Made by a program: the position numbers and the translations under genes
Notes under the pieces: generated by a model
Databases searched by the model: none
Seen by the model: only the letters and a program-made list of their open reading frames with translations
What the model was told of the DNA's origin: nothing
DNA from: Amphirosellinia nigrospora
Taxonomy: Eukaryota > Ascomycota > Sordariomycetes > Xylariales > Xylariaceae
Assembly: GCA_004123355.1 (NCBI GenBank)
Contig: SCHM01000008.1
Span: 615,501-679,500 of the forward strand
Direction: 5' to 3'
Length of the DNA: 64,000 nucleotides
Part shown: positions 23,434 through 38,674 of the stretch, piece by piece
Numbering within the stretch: position 1 is the stretch's first letter
Layout: the number at the start of each line of letters is the position of its first letter

Positions 23434-26400
23434 ATGAACTCTCACGCAGACGACGTCTCGCATCGAGATCGCGAGTCCGCCGAGCGGCATCATCGCGAAC
23501 CCTACCCGACCGGCACACCCCATCATAGCAACACCGCATCCCTCCAGATCCACCAACCCGTAGCCTCGCGCATCGCCGGCGTCATCCACAGTCCCGGTGG
23601 CCTCCTCGCGAATCATGGCGGCTCCGGCCCTCCCATCTCCCTAGGCGCACCACCAGGATCGGTGAACGCGTTCGGCGGGCCTCTGCAGAACGAGACGAAT
23701 CGCCCTCACCAACATAATGCCCAGAACGCGTCGAACCAGATGTATGGTGCCCTCGGTGGCGCAGGTCCCTCGGGGTCTGGTGGTGGCGCTGGCCCCGTCT
23801 TCGGCGGGCCGTTGCAAGAGAATACCCGTCCTAGCCAGGCACTACCCTTCGGTGGTGGTGCTGCTGCTGTTGCTGGAGCAGCTATTGCGACGTCTAATCC
23901 TGCCATACCTGCTGGCGGCGCCGGTGGCAGCAATGGGGCGATGCAACAAGGCCAACAGCCTATTCTCAATGTAAGCTCCGCATCTTTTCAGACCTCCACC
24001 AGCCACAAAGTTGTCCGCGTCGGGACTCGTCGTATATCTCCATGTCTCCGTTCTCCCCACTATCCTGACAAGTCCCGTGGGAACAACCTTCCTTTTTTAC
24101 TTTGTTTGAGCTTGGAAAGGCCCTTACTCTTCTGGTGGTCAAGGTTGCCCGTTTTTAGTGTGACGCTACGTAGCTCGGGCCAAGCTAACTTATAACCTTA
24201 CAAAGGATGCTCTTAGCTATCTCGACCAAGTCAAAGTGCAGTTTGCCGACCAGCCGGATGTGTACAATAAATTCTTGGATATTATGAAGGACTTCAAAAG
24301 TCAGACGTAAGGACGAGTATCCCCATTTATCCCTCCGCCATGCAAGTTCTGACGTTTATTTGCTCCTAGTATTGACACGCCGGGTGTGATCAATCGCGTC
24401 TCAGAACTTTTTGCTGGCCACCCCACCCTTATTCAAGGCTTCAACACATTTCTACCTCCTGGTTATAGGATTGAATGCGGCGCAGGTAACGATCCCAACA
24501 CGATCCGGGTCACCACGCCTATGGGGACCACGGTGCAGTCTATTACTGGTCGAGCAAGCCAGGTCGACGGCGCACACGGACCATCCGGCCCCAACGCCTT
24601 TTTCAACCACCGAAGCAGCAACTGGCAGCAGTCCCAACCGCACAATAGCATCGAAAGCCCCGAAGCCCAGTTCAGCGTCCCCGTCGCGAACGCAGTGAAC
24701 CTGGTCACCTCTGCTCACCGCGAGCCCGTGCCATTCGATGCGCCTGCCGGAAGCAACAGCGCGCATCCGCAACGATCGACTGCACAAGTGCCGAACAATT
24801 CGACAACCCCCAGCGCGCAGCCGGCCGCCCGCACCGCCTTGACACCCACGCCGGGCATACCGCCGAGCAGTGCAAACGGAGGGAGCAGCCAGCAGGCTAG
24901 CATGGAAAAGCGCGGACCCGTCGAGTTTAACCATGCTATTAGCTATGTAAACAAAATCAAGGTGAGGCACCTTGCCCCCACTTCACCCGCCATTTAAAAC
25001 TTTTCTGTATGAAGACAACGCAATACCTACACCCACTCCGCACGCATTCTAACATTCTTCTCTGCGCAGAACCGTTTCCAGGATAAGCCGGAGATTTATA
25101 AGCAATTCCTCGAGATCCTCCAAACGTACCAACGCGAGTCGAAGCCTATACAAGAGGTGTACGCCCAAGTCACCAGTCTATTTAGCACGGCGCCCGATCT
25201 TCTGGAAGATTTCAAGCAGTTTCTTCCCGAGTCAGCCGCCTCGAACAAGAACGGCACACGAGCCGACGACGTCCTCGCCATGACCGGCTTGACCCAGACT
25301 ACACCCCAACCCGGCCACACAGCTAAGGATAACCAGAAGATGCCTCCCGTTGGCAATTTTGCGCCGCCCCGAGCGCGACCAAGGATAACAAGAAGCGCCC
25401 GCGGAACGACAAGCTGCCCCAAACCAATGCTTCCACCGCCGCAATCGACAGCCCTGCACTTGCCTCTCGCTCCATTCCAACCGTTGGTCCCGCTAACAAG
25501 CGCGCCAAACTTAACCACAAGCCGTTGGCGACCGATGCACCTACCATCGAACCGACTCTCACACCAGTCCTTCCCGGTCCACTACCACCGACTTCGTCAG
25601 CTAATGCAACGCAAGAGGAGATCGGATTCTTCGACAAGGTTAAAAAATACATTGGAAACAGATCCACCATGAATGAGTTCCTAAAGTTGTGTAACATGTA
25701 CTCGCAGAGTCTTATCGACACAAATGATCTCGTGCACAAGGCAAGTCAGTTTATCGGTGGTAACCCGGAGCTCATGAACTTCTTCAAGACCTTTGTAAAC
25801 TATGAAGGCATAGACGAGATTATCGAGAATCGTCCTCGACCTCCCCGGGGAAGGTATCATTGAGCAACTGTCGCGGCATAGGCCCCAGCTACCGCTTACT
25901 ACCTAGACGAGTAGGTCTTCCATCCAGACCATCGACCATGAGGTTGCTATTAACGCAAAGGTTTCTAGGAAAAGCTTAAGCCCTGCGGTGGTAGGGACGA
26001 GATGTGCAATGCCGTACTCAACGATGAATGGGCTTCTCACCCTACCTGGGCATCTGAAGACTCGGGATTTGTCGCTCACCGTAAGAATGCCTTTGAAGAG
26101 GGCCTTCATCGGATTGAAGAAGAGAGACATGATTACGACTTCCACATTGAAGCGAATACCAAGTGTATTCAACTTCTTGAACCCATCGCACAACAAATGC
26201 TCAATCTGACCCCTCATGAACGGGAAAGCTTTCAAATGCCCCCAGGACTTGGAGGCTCCAGCACTTCCATCTATAAGCGTGTTCTCAAGAAGATTTATGG
26301 GCCGGAGAAAGGCGCTGAAGTTGTCAACGAGATGTTCGGCGATCCCTTTGCCGTTGTGCCAGTAATCTTAGCTCGACTCAAACAGAAAGACGAGGAGTGG

Positions 26401-28283
26401 CGGTTTACGCAGCGAGAGTGGGAGAAGGTTTGGCAGGCCCAGACTGAAATCATGCATCTCAAAAGTCTTGATCATATGGGCATTCAAGTCAAACAGAATG
26501 ACAAACGGAGTCTTTCTGCCAAACACCTTGTCGATCTCATCAAGACCAAACATGAAGAGCAACGACGATTGCGAAGTACTAAAGACCAAGTCTCGCGATA
26601 TCAATTCGCCTACGATCTTGGTGATGAGGATGTCCTGTTATACCTAGTACGTTTCATGGTACTCTATGGCATGAACAACGGCCACCATAGCACTGCTGAG
26701 AAGGAACGTATCGTCGACTTTTTTGAGTCATTCATTCCGCAGTTCTTCGAGTTGCCGGAGGACAAGGTGCAAGAGCGCCTGAACGACATCGATCGCGACT
26801 CTGGAGAAGACGATGTTGAGGATCAACTTCCAGCTGAGCTGACCAATGGCCGTTCTCGACGGAATGGCAAGAGGTCTGATCTACTTCGTGGCGTTTTAGA
26901 TCCCGGTCGCAACACCACGAAACCACGGACCCGGAAGGAAGATAGTGCAGCATCTGGCAGCAAGGAGACCACACCTGATGTTGGCTCCGCCAATGAGGAA
27001 GAAAATGGTTGATGCACCGGAAGACACAGCACCATCGGATTTATCTAACGAGCGATGGCTTCCAATTATTCCTCGTGCGACGGTTATCAAAGGCGACAAT
27101 TCTTACTTGATGCCGATGGCGAACTAAAAGCTGACGGCTTTTTCCCTCGGCCGTGGTATAACTTTTTCTGCAACCAAACTATCTACGTCTTCTTCAGCAT
27201 CTTTCAAACCTTGTACAAACGGCTGAAGGAGGTTAAGGAGAGCAGAGACGACGTCCTGACCGCGATCACCCGTTTGAAGAGTAAGAAGCCGGCAAAGGAG
27301 CTCGGAATTACTATTAACGAAATTAACTACTTTGACGAGAATGATCCTGCCTCTTTCTGGCCCAAGACGGTTGAATTAATCGAAGACTACATTACCGGCG
27401 AGATCGACGAGAATCGGTACCAGGAAGTCTTCCGTCACTACTATTTGAGGAAGGGATGGAAGCTATATACTATTCTTGACCTCCTCAAGACCCTCTGCCG
27501 TCTTTCTTTAACCTGCACAAGTTCCGATGCCAAGGAGAAGACACCAGACCTTATTCAACAGTTCCTGAGCAGCCGCCAGCAGGAAGAGACCAGTTATCAG
27601 ACGGAGATCAGCGCACGCAAGTTTGCCGAAAAATGCATTAAGGATGGAGACATGTTTGTGATCTGCTGGGTACGTTATATTGCATCCATCTTGAAGTGAT
27701 GAGCTTGCTAACAGTCCTAATTTAGTTCCCCAACAAGCGTGAGGCTACTGTCCGCTGGCTGCAAAAGGACGAGACCACCTTTTACATAGATGAGATGGAG
27801 CGCCGCGATCAGTGGCAATATTATATCTCCTCCTATATGCGTGTCGAACCGACAGAAGGCGTGAGTAGGAATCGCTTGCAAAAGACGGTGCTTGCCCGCA
27901 ACCTCCCCTCCAATGACGCGGATTCAGACGACGGCAGTGCACCAAAGCCTTTGAAATATGATGAAGGCCTGGTACTTCGCGTCTGTCTCAACTCCAATAA
28001 AATCGTCTGGGAGAAAGACACCTCGGAGTACTTCATCTATAATGTTGCTTCCGAGGACGAGGAGGAGAGGAAGAGGGCAGAGGAGCATGCGCAAGCCGTC
28101 ACTGAGCACCGGAAACAGGTATTCCGGGAGAAGATGGTCATGAACAACGCTTGGATGCGTGGACTGGGACAGAGCGAAGTCCAAGAAGTGAACGAGAAGT
28201 TTGCAAAATGGTTGAATGATGCTATTGCGCCCACTTCGAACGTTCGAGGAGATGGAGATGAGGAGATGCAGGGCACGACATGA
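23434..28283 (+). CDS. sin3: SIN3 transcriptional corepressor
   Basis: Scaffold of the Rpd3-type histone deacetylase complex, nuclear. The Gly/Pro/His-rich N-terminus is followed by PAH1 ([20 protein letters not shown], about 24206-24470), PAH2 ([27 protein letters not shown], about 24930-25240) and PAH3 ([20 protein letters not shown], about 25620-25840). The HDAC-interaction region follows (PSYRLLPRR, then [19 protein letters not shown] and EEERHDYDF, about 25880-26160), then the C-terminal SIN3 domain from [18 protein letters not shown] (27150). Five introns are inferred: 23971-24205, 24307-24369, 24962-25069, 25911-25968 and 27670-27725. The protein is about 1440 residues, usual for the family. 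Frame breaks near 25365, 25840, 27007 and 27110 interrupt conserved text and look like single-base losses. The start at 23434 is the first ATG in frame; an upstream exon from 23314 cannot be excluded. Confidence 0.92.
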
Positions 28284-29791
28284 GCCACAATCTAATGGTT
28301 CAGTGTCTGGGATGTCGTCCTTGGAGATGGCCCTCTGTTTGGGCTGATTTGACAGAGCCCTTCTATCATCTACATCGACTCGAAAGCATTGGCGTTTTTT
28401 GGTGCAACTTTGCGGCAGGGGATGACTACATTATACATCTTACTCCACTTCCGATCGGCGTTCAGGCGTTTGCCCTCTGGCGTGGATCCTAACGAACATG
28501 TCACTAAGGAGGGGACACCGATGGTATAGGTATACCTAATGTTTGCGCTTGCGAAAAACTTGCATGCATAGCGTTGCGCAGAGATTCTGCATTGCTTGCT
28601 TTTGCCTTTTGCCTTTCTATTCATCCGTCTCGGCATTGCGGTAGTTTTTTTTTCTTTTTTTTTCTTTTTTATCATTTGCGAATATCTATTGATTGCGAGG
28701 CGAGGACTGAAGATAGACGGATAGACAGATCTGAGAGGAAGGGTGGTTGGTGGTTTAACACGATGAATTTGTTTGTTTTTTGGTGGCTGATGGAGAGTGA
28801 GTGGTTCTAGCCTGCTGCTTGCTGGGCTGAAAAGTTGGTTGGTCGGTTTCCTCTTTGTAACAGCGATACTACCAATCTACTACTATACCAAACTTATGTA
28901 CCTCTCTATTGTAGCGATGAATCATTATATTTTACTCTTATGCAGTAGTTTGATTGAGTGCTCGTGATGTATGGCGCCTCTATGTGACTGTGAGATGGAC
29001 GGTGGATTGGACCTTGTGCTAAAGGGATACATACCGATGGAGCTGTCTAGATATATCTGTCAAAGACTCGGTAGTATAGGGGTACGCAGATCAATGATAC
29101 CTACTCGTTGCACGCATGAAGATCTCTTCTGGCCATGTACAAGGAATCTCTTGTCTTCATTTTAATACCTCGCGGGCATAGATAGATAGATGCCAAACCC
29201 TCCGGGGTTGTCATCATACAGGGCTAGCTCTCTCTATTATGTACTCAACCACAACCTCCTCCCTGTAATGTGTGCATGTGATTGATTAGATGATGTAGTA
29301 AGTAGGTAATCCAAGTTATTTATGGATAGCGATTAGGTAGTCGACAGTCACTCTCGACATCATGTATCAGCACATATAATAAGATTTGAGCGTCAAGAAA
29401 TGCTGTTTGTTCTTTTCTCATTAAGCGACCAAGAAGATCTACCAAGATATAGATTATCTAAGCTACCTTGCTTCCGTCTAAAACGCGCATGGCGTGACGT
29501 AGTGCAGGTAGGTAGCCCCAATGGGTACGTCCTATACCTGGATTCATTTTTACCTCGTCTCTCGTCATGTAGTTAGTCGTCAAGTGGTAAGCCACCTGTA
29601 AAACCTGAACTAGACTAGACTGGTTCATATATAGGCTTATATGCTTTTTGTTGACCCAAATATGGCATTTGGTCTTTCCTATTTTCCTCTTTTTTGGTCT
29701 AACCGACACCCTTGGTTCCGTCCGTCTAGCTCTTGGGGGTATAGATGGGATGGGATAGGTTTATAATAAGGATGGGAGTGGGATTGGGGAT
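28284..29791. other. convergent intergenic region
   Basis: SIN3 and ERG10 converge here, so this holds both 3' flanks. A T-rich run (28640-28675) lies about 360 bases after the SIN3 stop. Short open frames at 28574 and 28971 have no protein character. A TAGGTA-rich patch is present near 29300 and 29510. Confidence 0.5.
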
Positions 29792-31266
<1,475 letters not shown>

Positions 31267-32056
31267 GTTGACTGGCTACTTGCTTTTATGGTGGACGAAG
31301 TAAAGTCAAGAGAGGGGAGGGGAGGGACGAAGTGGGAGGATAAAAGAGAGGAAGATGTTTTTATCTTAGGTAGTCGACGGGAAAGATCCCTCTTCCCTTT
31401 TCCCACTTAGCACTTAGCTAAGAATAAAGCACACCGCCGCTCCTTTACGTTACTGTAGTACTACACCCGTGCAAAGGAATACTTGATTACTATTTGTCAA
31501 GGTAAGCAGATATCGTAGTGTCAGTCCCCAGTTCGAAGCTTGGGGTGACCAGTAGGTAACGCCGTGTCATGCTAGAGAGCACCGGTCCTGGAGGGGTGCA
31601 TGTGCTGTCGGTGCTGTCGGTGCTGTCGCTGTCGAGGTTTTGGCGGGGAATTGCTTCAATCGGTAAGTGGGGCGGCACCGATAACCACCCACCATCATCT
31701 TCTTCGTCTTATCGTCTCTCCGAATCGGCAACTGCCCAAAAAGGACCCGCCGAAATCACCCTAGTGCAAGACATAGCTCGAAGGGTCGCCCAGCCCATAG
31801 CCACCAGCCATAACTTAGCCACAAAGTCTACAGTGCCGATAACAGTGCGTGTGCCTTGCATTATCCGCCACGCGCTAGAACAACAGGGGTAGCAGCTGCA
31901 CGCCAGCCTTGCCTGCGCCTTGTCTGAGCTACTGCGCGCGGCTGCTCGATACAGGGCACTTTTTTTGAGCTGGGAGAATTGGACAATTGAAAGTTCTGAT
32001 CTTGTCGCAACCCAAAACTACGCCAATTCGAATAACCCTAGCACATTTCAGACGCC
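31267..32056. promoter_or_regulatory. shared divergent promoter region of ERG10 and SNU114
   Basis: Both genes start away from this 790-base interval. The ERG10 side (31280-31400) is purine-rich on the plus strand, that is, CT-rich on the gene strand, as in many fungal promoters. A short GTGCTGTCG repeat (31600-31630) is also present. No TATA box is convincing. Confidence 0.45.
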
Positions 32057-34976
32057 ATGGATGACCTCTACGATGAGTACGAATATGAATTCCGACGCTT
32101 TTCTCCTTTCCTCCCTTCCTCCCTTCCGTAGCCTGGCGGAGCATTGAAGAGCTAACAGACGCCGCGACAGGTTCGGCAATTTTATCGGGAGGATGCCGAC
32201 GCATCAGAGGAAGAGTCCCAGCACGGCGTGGATGCGGGCGCGTATCTCGATGACGACGTATCCCGAGCAGGCGCCCGAGACGACAGGCCAAGAGTTGATG
32301 GAGGTCGATGATGAGGGTCCCTCGAATGCCGTTATACTTCACGAAGACAAGCAGTATTATCCCACAGCACAACAAGTCTATGGCGCCGATGTCGAGACGC
32401 TCGTGCAGGAGGAGGATGCGCAACCCTCTCTGAGCCCATCATCGCCCCGGTCGAGGTCAAGAAGTTCTCCGTCGAAGAGGCCGACCTGCCGCCCGTGTAT
32501 TTCGACCGCGGCTTCATGACCGATCTCATGAACTTCCCCGACCAGATACGGAACATTGCGCTGGCTGGTCATCTGCACCACGGCAAGACTGCTCTGATGG
32601 ACATGCTCGTGCTCGAGACACACAACATCGCCGACCGGCTGGAGAAGCGGACCGGAAAGAAGAGAGACGAGCAGTTGCGATACACCGACACACACATCAT
32701 GGAGAGGATCGGGGCCTCTCCGTGAAGGCTGCGCCTATGAGCCTCGTGCTTCAGAGCACCAAGGGCAAGTCACATCTCTTTAACATCATCGATACCCCAG
32801 GACATGTGAACTTCGTCGACGAGGTAGCCGCGAGTTTGCGTCTCGTCGATGGCCTCGTGCTGGTTGTGGATGTGGTCGAGGGGTGCAGGTCAACACTGAG
32901 CAGATCATCAAACATGCGGTGCTTGAGGACATCCCGATGACACTAATCATCAACAAAATGGACCGATTAATATTAGAGCTAAGACTACCTCCGACCGATG
33001 CCTTCTTCAAGCTAAAGCACGTGGTCGAGGAAGTCAACACCATCATCGAGAATACGAAGCCGGGAGTAGGCGAGGCCAAGCGCTTGAGCCCGGAAAAGGG
33101 AAACGTCTTGTTTGCCTGTAGCGAGATGGGATGGTGTTTTACGCTCCAATCATTTGCCAAGATGTACGCCGATAGCTTTCCCGGTGTCAACACGGAAGAG
33201 CTCGCAAAACGCCTTTGGGGCGATATCTACTTCAATCCCAAGAAGCGAACATTTAGTCGAAAACCTTTGCCCGGTGAAACGGGAGCAAAGAGATCTTTTA
33301 TCAATTTTGTCCTCGAACCTATCTACAAGCTCTTCTCTCACACAATCAGCCAAAGTCCAGAGGAGCTCAAGCCCATATTAGCGTCCTTAGGCATACAACT
33401 CAAACCCTCACAATACAGGATGGACGCTAAGGTACTACTCAAACTCGTCTGCGAGCAGTTCTTCGGCCCGTCCGCTGGATTTGTAGACATGGTTGTCAAA
33501 CATATCCCCTCACCTGTAGAGGCTGCCGAGGCCAAACTGGAACGGTATTACACCGGGCCCTTGGATGGCAAGGTCGCCGAGTCTATGAAGAAGTGCGACC
33601 AAGATGGGCCCTTAGTAATTCATGTGACCAAGCTCTTCAGTACGGCTGACGCAAAGAGTTTCTACTCGTTTGGCCGCGTCATGAGCGGTGTCGCTCGGCC
33701 CGGCATGCAGGTACGCGTGCTAGGAGAAGGATATTCTATCGATGACGAAGAGGATATGGCGATGGCAACAATAGGTAATGTTTACATTGCTGAGACACGT
33801 TATAACGTCCAGACGGACGGCATCCCGGCCGGTAGCTTGGCGTTACTAAGTGGCATCGACAATTCAATAGTGAAGTCAGCCACGGTCATCCCACCCAAGT
33901 TCGAGGACGACGAGGATGCATATATCTTCAAGCCAGTTTCCCATTTCACAGAGTCAGTTCTCAAAGTAGCCGTCGAGCCCATCAACCCGTCGGAGCTACC
34001 GAAGATGTTGGACGGCCTGAGAAAAATCAACAAAAGCTACCCTTTAATAACAACAAAAGTCGAGGAGTCAGGTGAACACATCATCCTCGGCACTGGCGAA
34101 CTGTATATGGATTCCGTCCTCCACGACCTCCGCCGATTATACGCAGATATGGAGATCAAGGTCTCCGATCCCGTTACTCGTTTCTGTGAGACAGTCGACG
34201 AAATGTCGGCTACGAAGTGTTACGCTGAAACCCAAACAAAAGAAACAAGATTACCATGATAGCTGAACCGTTAGATGACGGCATCGCCGAAGACATCGAG
34301 AATGGCCGTGTCCACATGCGGGACGGCGCCCGGAAAGTTGGCAAGTTCTTTCAGGATAATTACGGCTGGGACTTACTAGCTGCACGGAGCATATGGGCCT
34401 TTGGTCCGGATGAGATGGGCCCTAACATACTACAGGACGATACGTTGGCCGAGGTAAGTCAAGCCGTCTCTCTGTCCTACCCTCCTCTCGTTATCGACCT
34501 GGGGCTAGAGGCATGTTGGTGTCTTACTATACAAATTTTCTTGGGGGGTTGCCGCGCGTACCCGCATGTGGCAATCCTCTCATGCTCCTAGCCTCAGCTC
34601 AAAAGTTCAAACTTGCGAATGATACCTAATGTTTTGGGCAGGTGGATAAGACGCTACTGAGAAGTGTGCGGGAGACGATTCGTCAAGGCTTTAGTTGGGC
34701 AACCCGGGAAGGCCCGCTATGTGAAGAGCGTAAGTCACATCGATTTCATACTTACGTTATTTTTGTTTTGCCGCCTTTCCATTACTAGCTGGCCCCATGC
34801 CTCTGGATGAGGTTACGCATATGCGTGAGACCCTTGTCGTCCCTGCGCCTGGTCCAGTCCTCCATGAACATGCCCACGGCTCGAAGAAAACTCCAAGTTT
34901 CATCCAGAGTGCTCTTAACCACGGGTTGGTTCCCAACAGCATCATCCCGACGATTCCGTTGATGAGAAATCGCCAT

Positions 34977-35010
<34 letters not shown>

Positions 35011-36053
35011 CGTCTCTCAGGGGGTCACCAAGGGGAGTAAGACACCGCGCTGGCGAGCAGGGGGCCACAATTCTCGATGTGCCTAGCTTAAAGGAGCAGT
35101 TAACGGTTCTGGGATCAGGGGGACGCTAGAGCATCCTTGCCCTCACTCCCTGTCCTCGCCCGCGCTGTCTATCCAAGTCATGTCTGTTGGTCGTCGTGGA
35201 ATATTCCGTGCTCTCATCCCCACTGTGGAGGCTTATCTGTGTGGTCAAGCTTACAGGGAGATGAGAGGTGGGTTACCACAGGGCTGCGTTCTACATACCC
35301 TCAGACGAGCTCATTACCAATAGTTTCAGTCATCTCGTCGGCATATCGCCTAGACGACAGAATCATGATGCAGGATTATACCACGAATCCCCTTGGCTTG
35401 CAGCGGTACCTCATGCTGACTGGCCTAATTTATGATTTTATACCTCCGAGGTACGTATGGTGCAGCTATACTAATGTCTCTTATTTGATAGCTATCCGCA
35501 ATACCAAGTTTCGTATCACAGACGCCGTCTTAGCCCAGGAGGCTATCTTCAGAGGTGGTGGTCAGATCATCCCGACGGCGCGCCGCGCGTGTTACAGCTC
35601 ATTTCTGATGGCGTCCCCCGCCTCATGGAACCGTTGTATTCATGCTCGATGGTCGGACCTCAAGACGCCGTGCCGATGCTATATAACGTCCTCGCGCGGC
35701 GGCGTGGACACGTCCTCGCCGACGGCCCTATCGCCGGTACCCCATTATACCGCGTTCACGGCCTCATCCCGTCATCGACTCGTTCGGGTTCGAGACAGAC
35801 CTGCGTATCCAGACCGAGGGCCAGGCAGTCGTGAGTCTGGTCTTTGATAAATGCAGAAGGTCCCGGCGATCCGCTGGATAAAGAGGTTGTGTTGCGCCCC
35901 CTACAAGCCGCCGATGCGCAAGCTACAGCGCGGGACTTTGTCCTCAAGACGAGAAGGCGCAAGGGCCTCAGCGAGGACGTCAGCGTCGCCAAGTTCCTTG
36001 AGCCCGAGTTCTATCAGAGTCTCATGGAAAGTGGGACGTTGGGAAGTCCGTAG
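32057..36053 (+). CDS. snu114: U5 snRNP GTPase Snu114/Cwf10 (EFTUD2)
   Basis: EF-2-like GTPase of the U5 snRNP that controls Prp8/Brr2 during spliceosome activation; essential in yeasts. The first exon (32057-32076) plus the next gives MDDLYDEFGNFIGE, the family N-terminus. Signatures follow in order: [14 protein letters not shown] (P-loop), [12 protein letters not shown] (G3) and [14 protein letters not shown] (G4); EF-2 domains II-V follow, with [19 protein letters not shown] and [18 protein letters not shown]. The C-terminus has [22 protein letters not shown] and [17 protein letters not shown]. Introns: 32077-32170, 34454-34641 and an oversized one at 34730-35491. About ten single-base breaks (near 32188, 32260, 32432, 32706, 32884, 34231, 35618, 35768, 35849 and 35862) each sit in conserved text, mostly at C/G runs. 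Since the gene is essential, they are best read as sequence errors. The full length is near the usual 980-1000 residues. Confidence 0.93.
34730..35491 (+). other. oversized intron of snu114 (possible insertion)
   Basis: The donor GTAAGTCAC at 34730 and the acceptor TTGATAG at 35491 (with branch-like ACTAAT 20 bases before it) join CEE to PIRNTKF exactly as in the family. The 762-base length is far above the usual 50-140 here. Inside are a CT dinucleotide run (34979-35007) and complete-looking inner splice ends: an acceptor-like CATTACTAG near 34790 and a donor-like GTACGTATG near 35452. The inner 660 bases could be an insertion or an unrecognised alternative exon. No transposase or repeat end was found. 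Confidence 0.6.
34979..35007 (+). repeat. CT dinucleotide microsatellite
   Basis: About fourteen CT units in a row inside the large snu114 intron. It is length-variable by nature and could serve as a polymorphic marker. Confidence 0.9.
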
Positions 36054-38674
36054 CCTGATGGGCGTTGTAGATGATTTATTTAGATACAAGGTGAGGTAAT
36101 TAATGAGATTGAGGATATCTACTCTATGGCTACCTCCTTCAATAGGATACGCCACAGATCTATGCATCGCGTTGTTGAGGATGTAGTGGTTTAGGAACTA
36201 TATGCTCGTGAGATATATACCCTCGGGAATGTGTAATTACGACACCAAGTTAGTGGCTACACGGTGTTTAGAATGATACCACCACCTTGTAAGTTACAGG
36301 TATGCTAGAATTAAAAATTTACCTATTGCTTACTGAGAGCCGCTGCGACGGGCATGTATGTACCTACACCGAGAAATATCACGAGTTGTCCCATCTATGC
36401 TAACGAGGTACCCGAGCGTTCGGGGTGCTCGGTTGAGTTCAGTCGAGCTAAAGAGGAGGTATCGGTATCTTGCCGATGTCTCGAGTAATGTTAGCTAGCT
36501 ATCATACCGCACATACCATACCATACCATACCATACCATACCATACCGTATGTACATGCTACACAACAACGCAACACGATTCCGCACTCTACACCGCTAA
36601 TAGATTGATCGGGATGTCATATCCAGCTCTTTTCCGCCTTTTCCGCCGTTTCTCTTTTCTCTCTCTGACGACATCGTATGACCCATCTATAGCTTATCAA
36701 TCTATGTAGAAACCCATAGGTATGGTAACGCAAACCCTCTAGCTCTAGCGTAGCCGATCTATATAAGCGTCGATCGATAGAAAAGCCGGTAAACCCCTCA
36801 CTCGCTCGCTCGCTCACTCACTCAGCCCTCTCGATCTAGTGTCGTGTAATGTAGTGTCGGCAGAAAGGCCTCGAAGTTACCTAGCTGGGTAGATAGTGTG
36901 TGGCACGGCCCCCGGAGATACACCGGCTTCGACACCCACCGAGTAACCGGCCGGCCGGCAGTGGTCAAGTGCCTGCCTGAAGCATTTCTTGTTGTGGTGG
37001 CGTGTCTGGGTGAGATGGATGAAGGTCCAGATGTTCGGGTTTCGTAGCACGCAACTGCGATTGCGATTGCGGTATTAGCACCCTGAGGCTTGAATCGAGG
37101 TCATTCAGTGCAGTAATGAAAGGCTGGGACTCAGACGGAGAGTGAGTGGCCAGTTACGAGTTTACTTAGGAGGTGCTACACAGATACTTCATGCGCGTAA
37201 GCCACGTTTCTTTGCGGGCAGCTCGCAGATTGTTGTAGAAGGTAACGTTGCTTGCTGCTCTCTTAGTGATACAAATTACGAACTCGTAAAAAGTTGTCCA
37301 ATATTCGCCCCCAAATCAGGGGGGATACTGTAGTACTACAATACGCTGTATGCCGACTAACAACCTATAGGGTTGCAAGGCTGTGTATCCCATGATGATC
37401 GTAGTGTACAATTTAGGTAGTAATAACTGGAGCGACCTACTTAATAAAATTAGTTGGCATTATTCAAGCATGCTTCCGTAACAAAATCCAATGACATGAC
37501 AGTACATTGCCTTGACATGGCGGGATATACCGTCGTTGTGTAGATAAAAGGAATGTACACACGAAATACATACAAAGTTAAGCACTAGCTCCAGATATTA
37601 GTAGCGTTTTAATATAGATAGAATGGTCTGACTAAAATATAGATTTCTAAAATCATTCGGTAATTGAGGCCGGCTGCTGGGCCATGTGTTTCTGGGACAT
37701 ACATGCATTAGGTAACGCTAGCATGGGAGGAAAATACGTTACCCACTATGTAAGGTCCTTTTTGTCGCCTTAGCGTAGGTTGCTAGAAAAGGAGACATTC
37801 TCGAGGTTTTCATACTGTATTTAGTGCAGAGTATATTGTTGCACATAGTCGTTCCTTGCAGATGAATTGTGTGAGGCGTCAATGCAGGAACCCGATAACC
37901 CTGGGGCAAATGACGTGGAATCACACGTGTACGAGGAGTATTCTTGTATTGATCTCCAGGGACGTCGGTCAACCATCTCGGAATCGGTTTCTAGCCCGAT
38001 AGCCCCAGATAGATTAATAATTGGGCCCCTACAAAATCGATAATTCTGCACTTGTAACACATGTTGTAAATTTAGCTGCGTGGTCATATAAGGAAGATCT
38101 TATTGGTATGGATTTCGACCTCATTAATTTGTCCGACTAATGAATGCGGAGAAATATTTGGACAACGCTAAAACTGGTGATTCCGCATGTAGTTCAGGGT
38201 GTGCTGTCCGCATCCTGGCCCTCAACGAGCCTGACGTGTTGCGTTGTTGCAAGCACATACATCAGACAATGTTGAAGAACTGTCCGTTCAATAACATCCA
38301 GGATTGCTACGCTTGTAGTATTGCTTGGTGTTGGACCGCCTTGGTGTTTGATCACGTTTGTAAGATGTTAGAGATATATCTCAGACCACTTTGTATAGTG
38401 ATTGTCGTCAGACCCGTTTCCATACTAATTTTAGGATCAATATTTGCATAGATGCATGGTGGGCGTAGCCATAGTGAGCGATCCCGGGATTTGACTCGTG
38501 GTGATTCCCCTTATGGTAGTACCTGAGTAAGTAATTCATAGAACCGCGCATTATTGGCGTGGTTGATGATAATTACGATGATGGATTGTATAGCCAAGCC
38601 TAGAGACGCCAAAGATATTGGACCTCGTATCATGCACAAGCGCCGGGATCTTAGGTCCACCAGGACGCTGCCTC
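36054..38674. other. convergent intergenic region
   Basis: The region between the SNU114 and CIA2 stops. It holds a CATAC repeat at 36512-36547. An open frame of 103 codons at 38140-38451 is cysteine-rich (about 11 Cys) but has no signal peptide or known pattern, and is not called as a gene. The rest is AT-leaning without coding signal. Confidence 0.5.
36512..36547 (+). repeat. CATAC pentanucleotide microsatellite
   Basis: Seven consecutive CATAC units, ending in a diverged CCGTA. It lies in non-coding DNA about 460 bases after the snu114 stop. Confidence 0.9.

Noticed and set aside
36512-36547. Telomere-like or satellite repeat
   Set aside because: The unit is CATAC, not TTAGGG, and there are only seven copies, so it is an ordinary microsatellite.
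38140-38451. 103-codon cysteine-rich frame
   Set aside because: It has no signal peptide, no regular cysteine spacing and no domain; the surrounding DNA has no gene-like composition.
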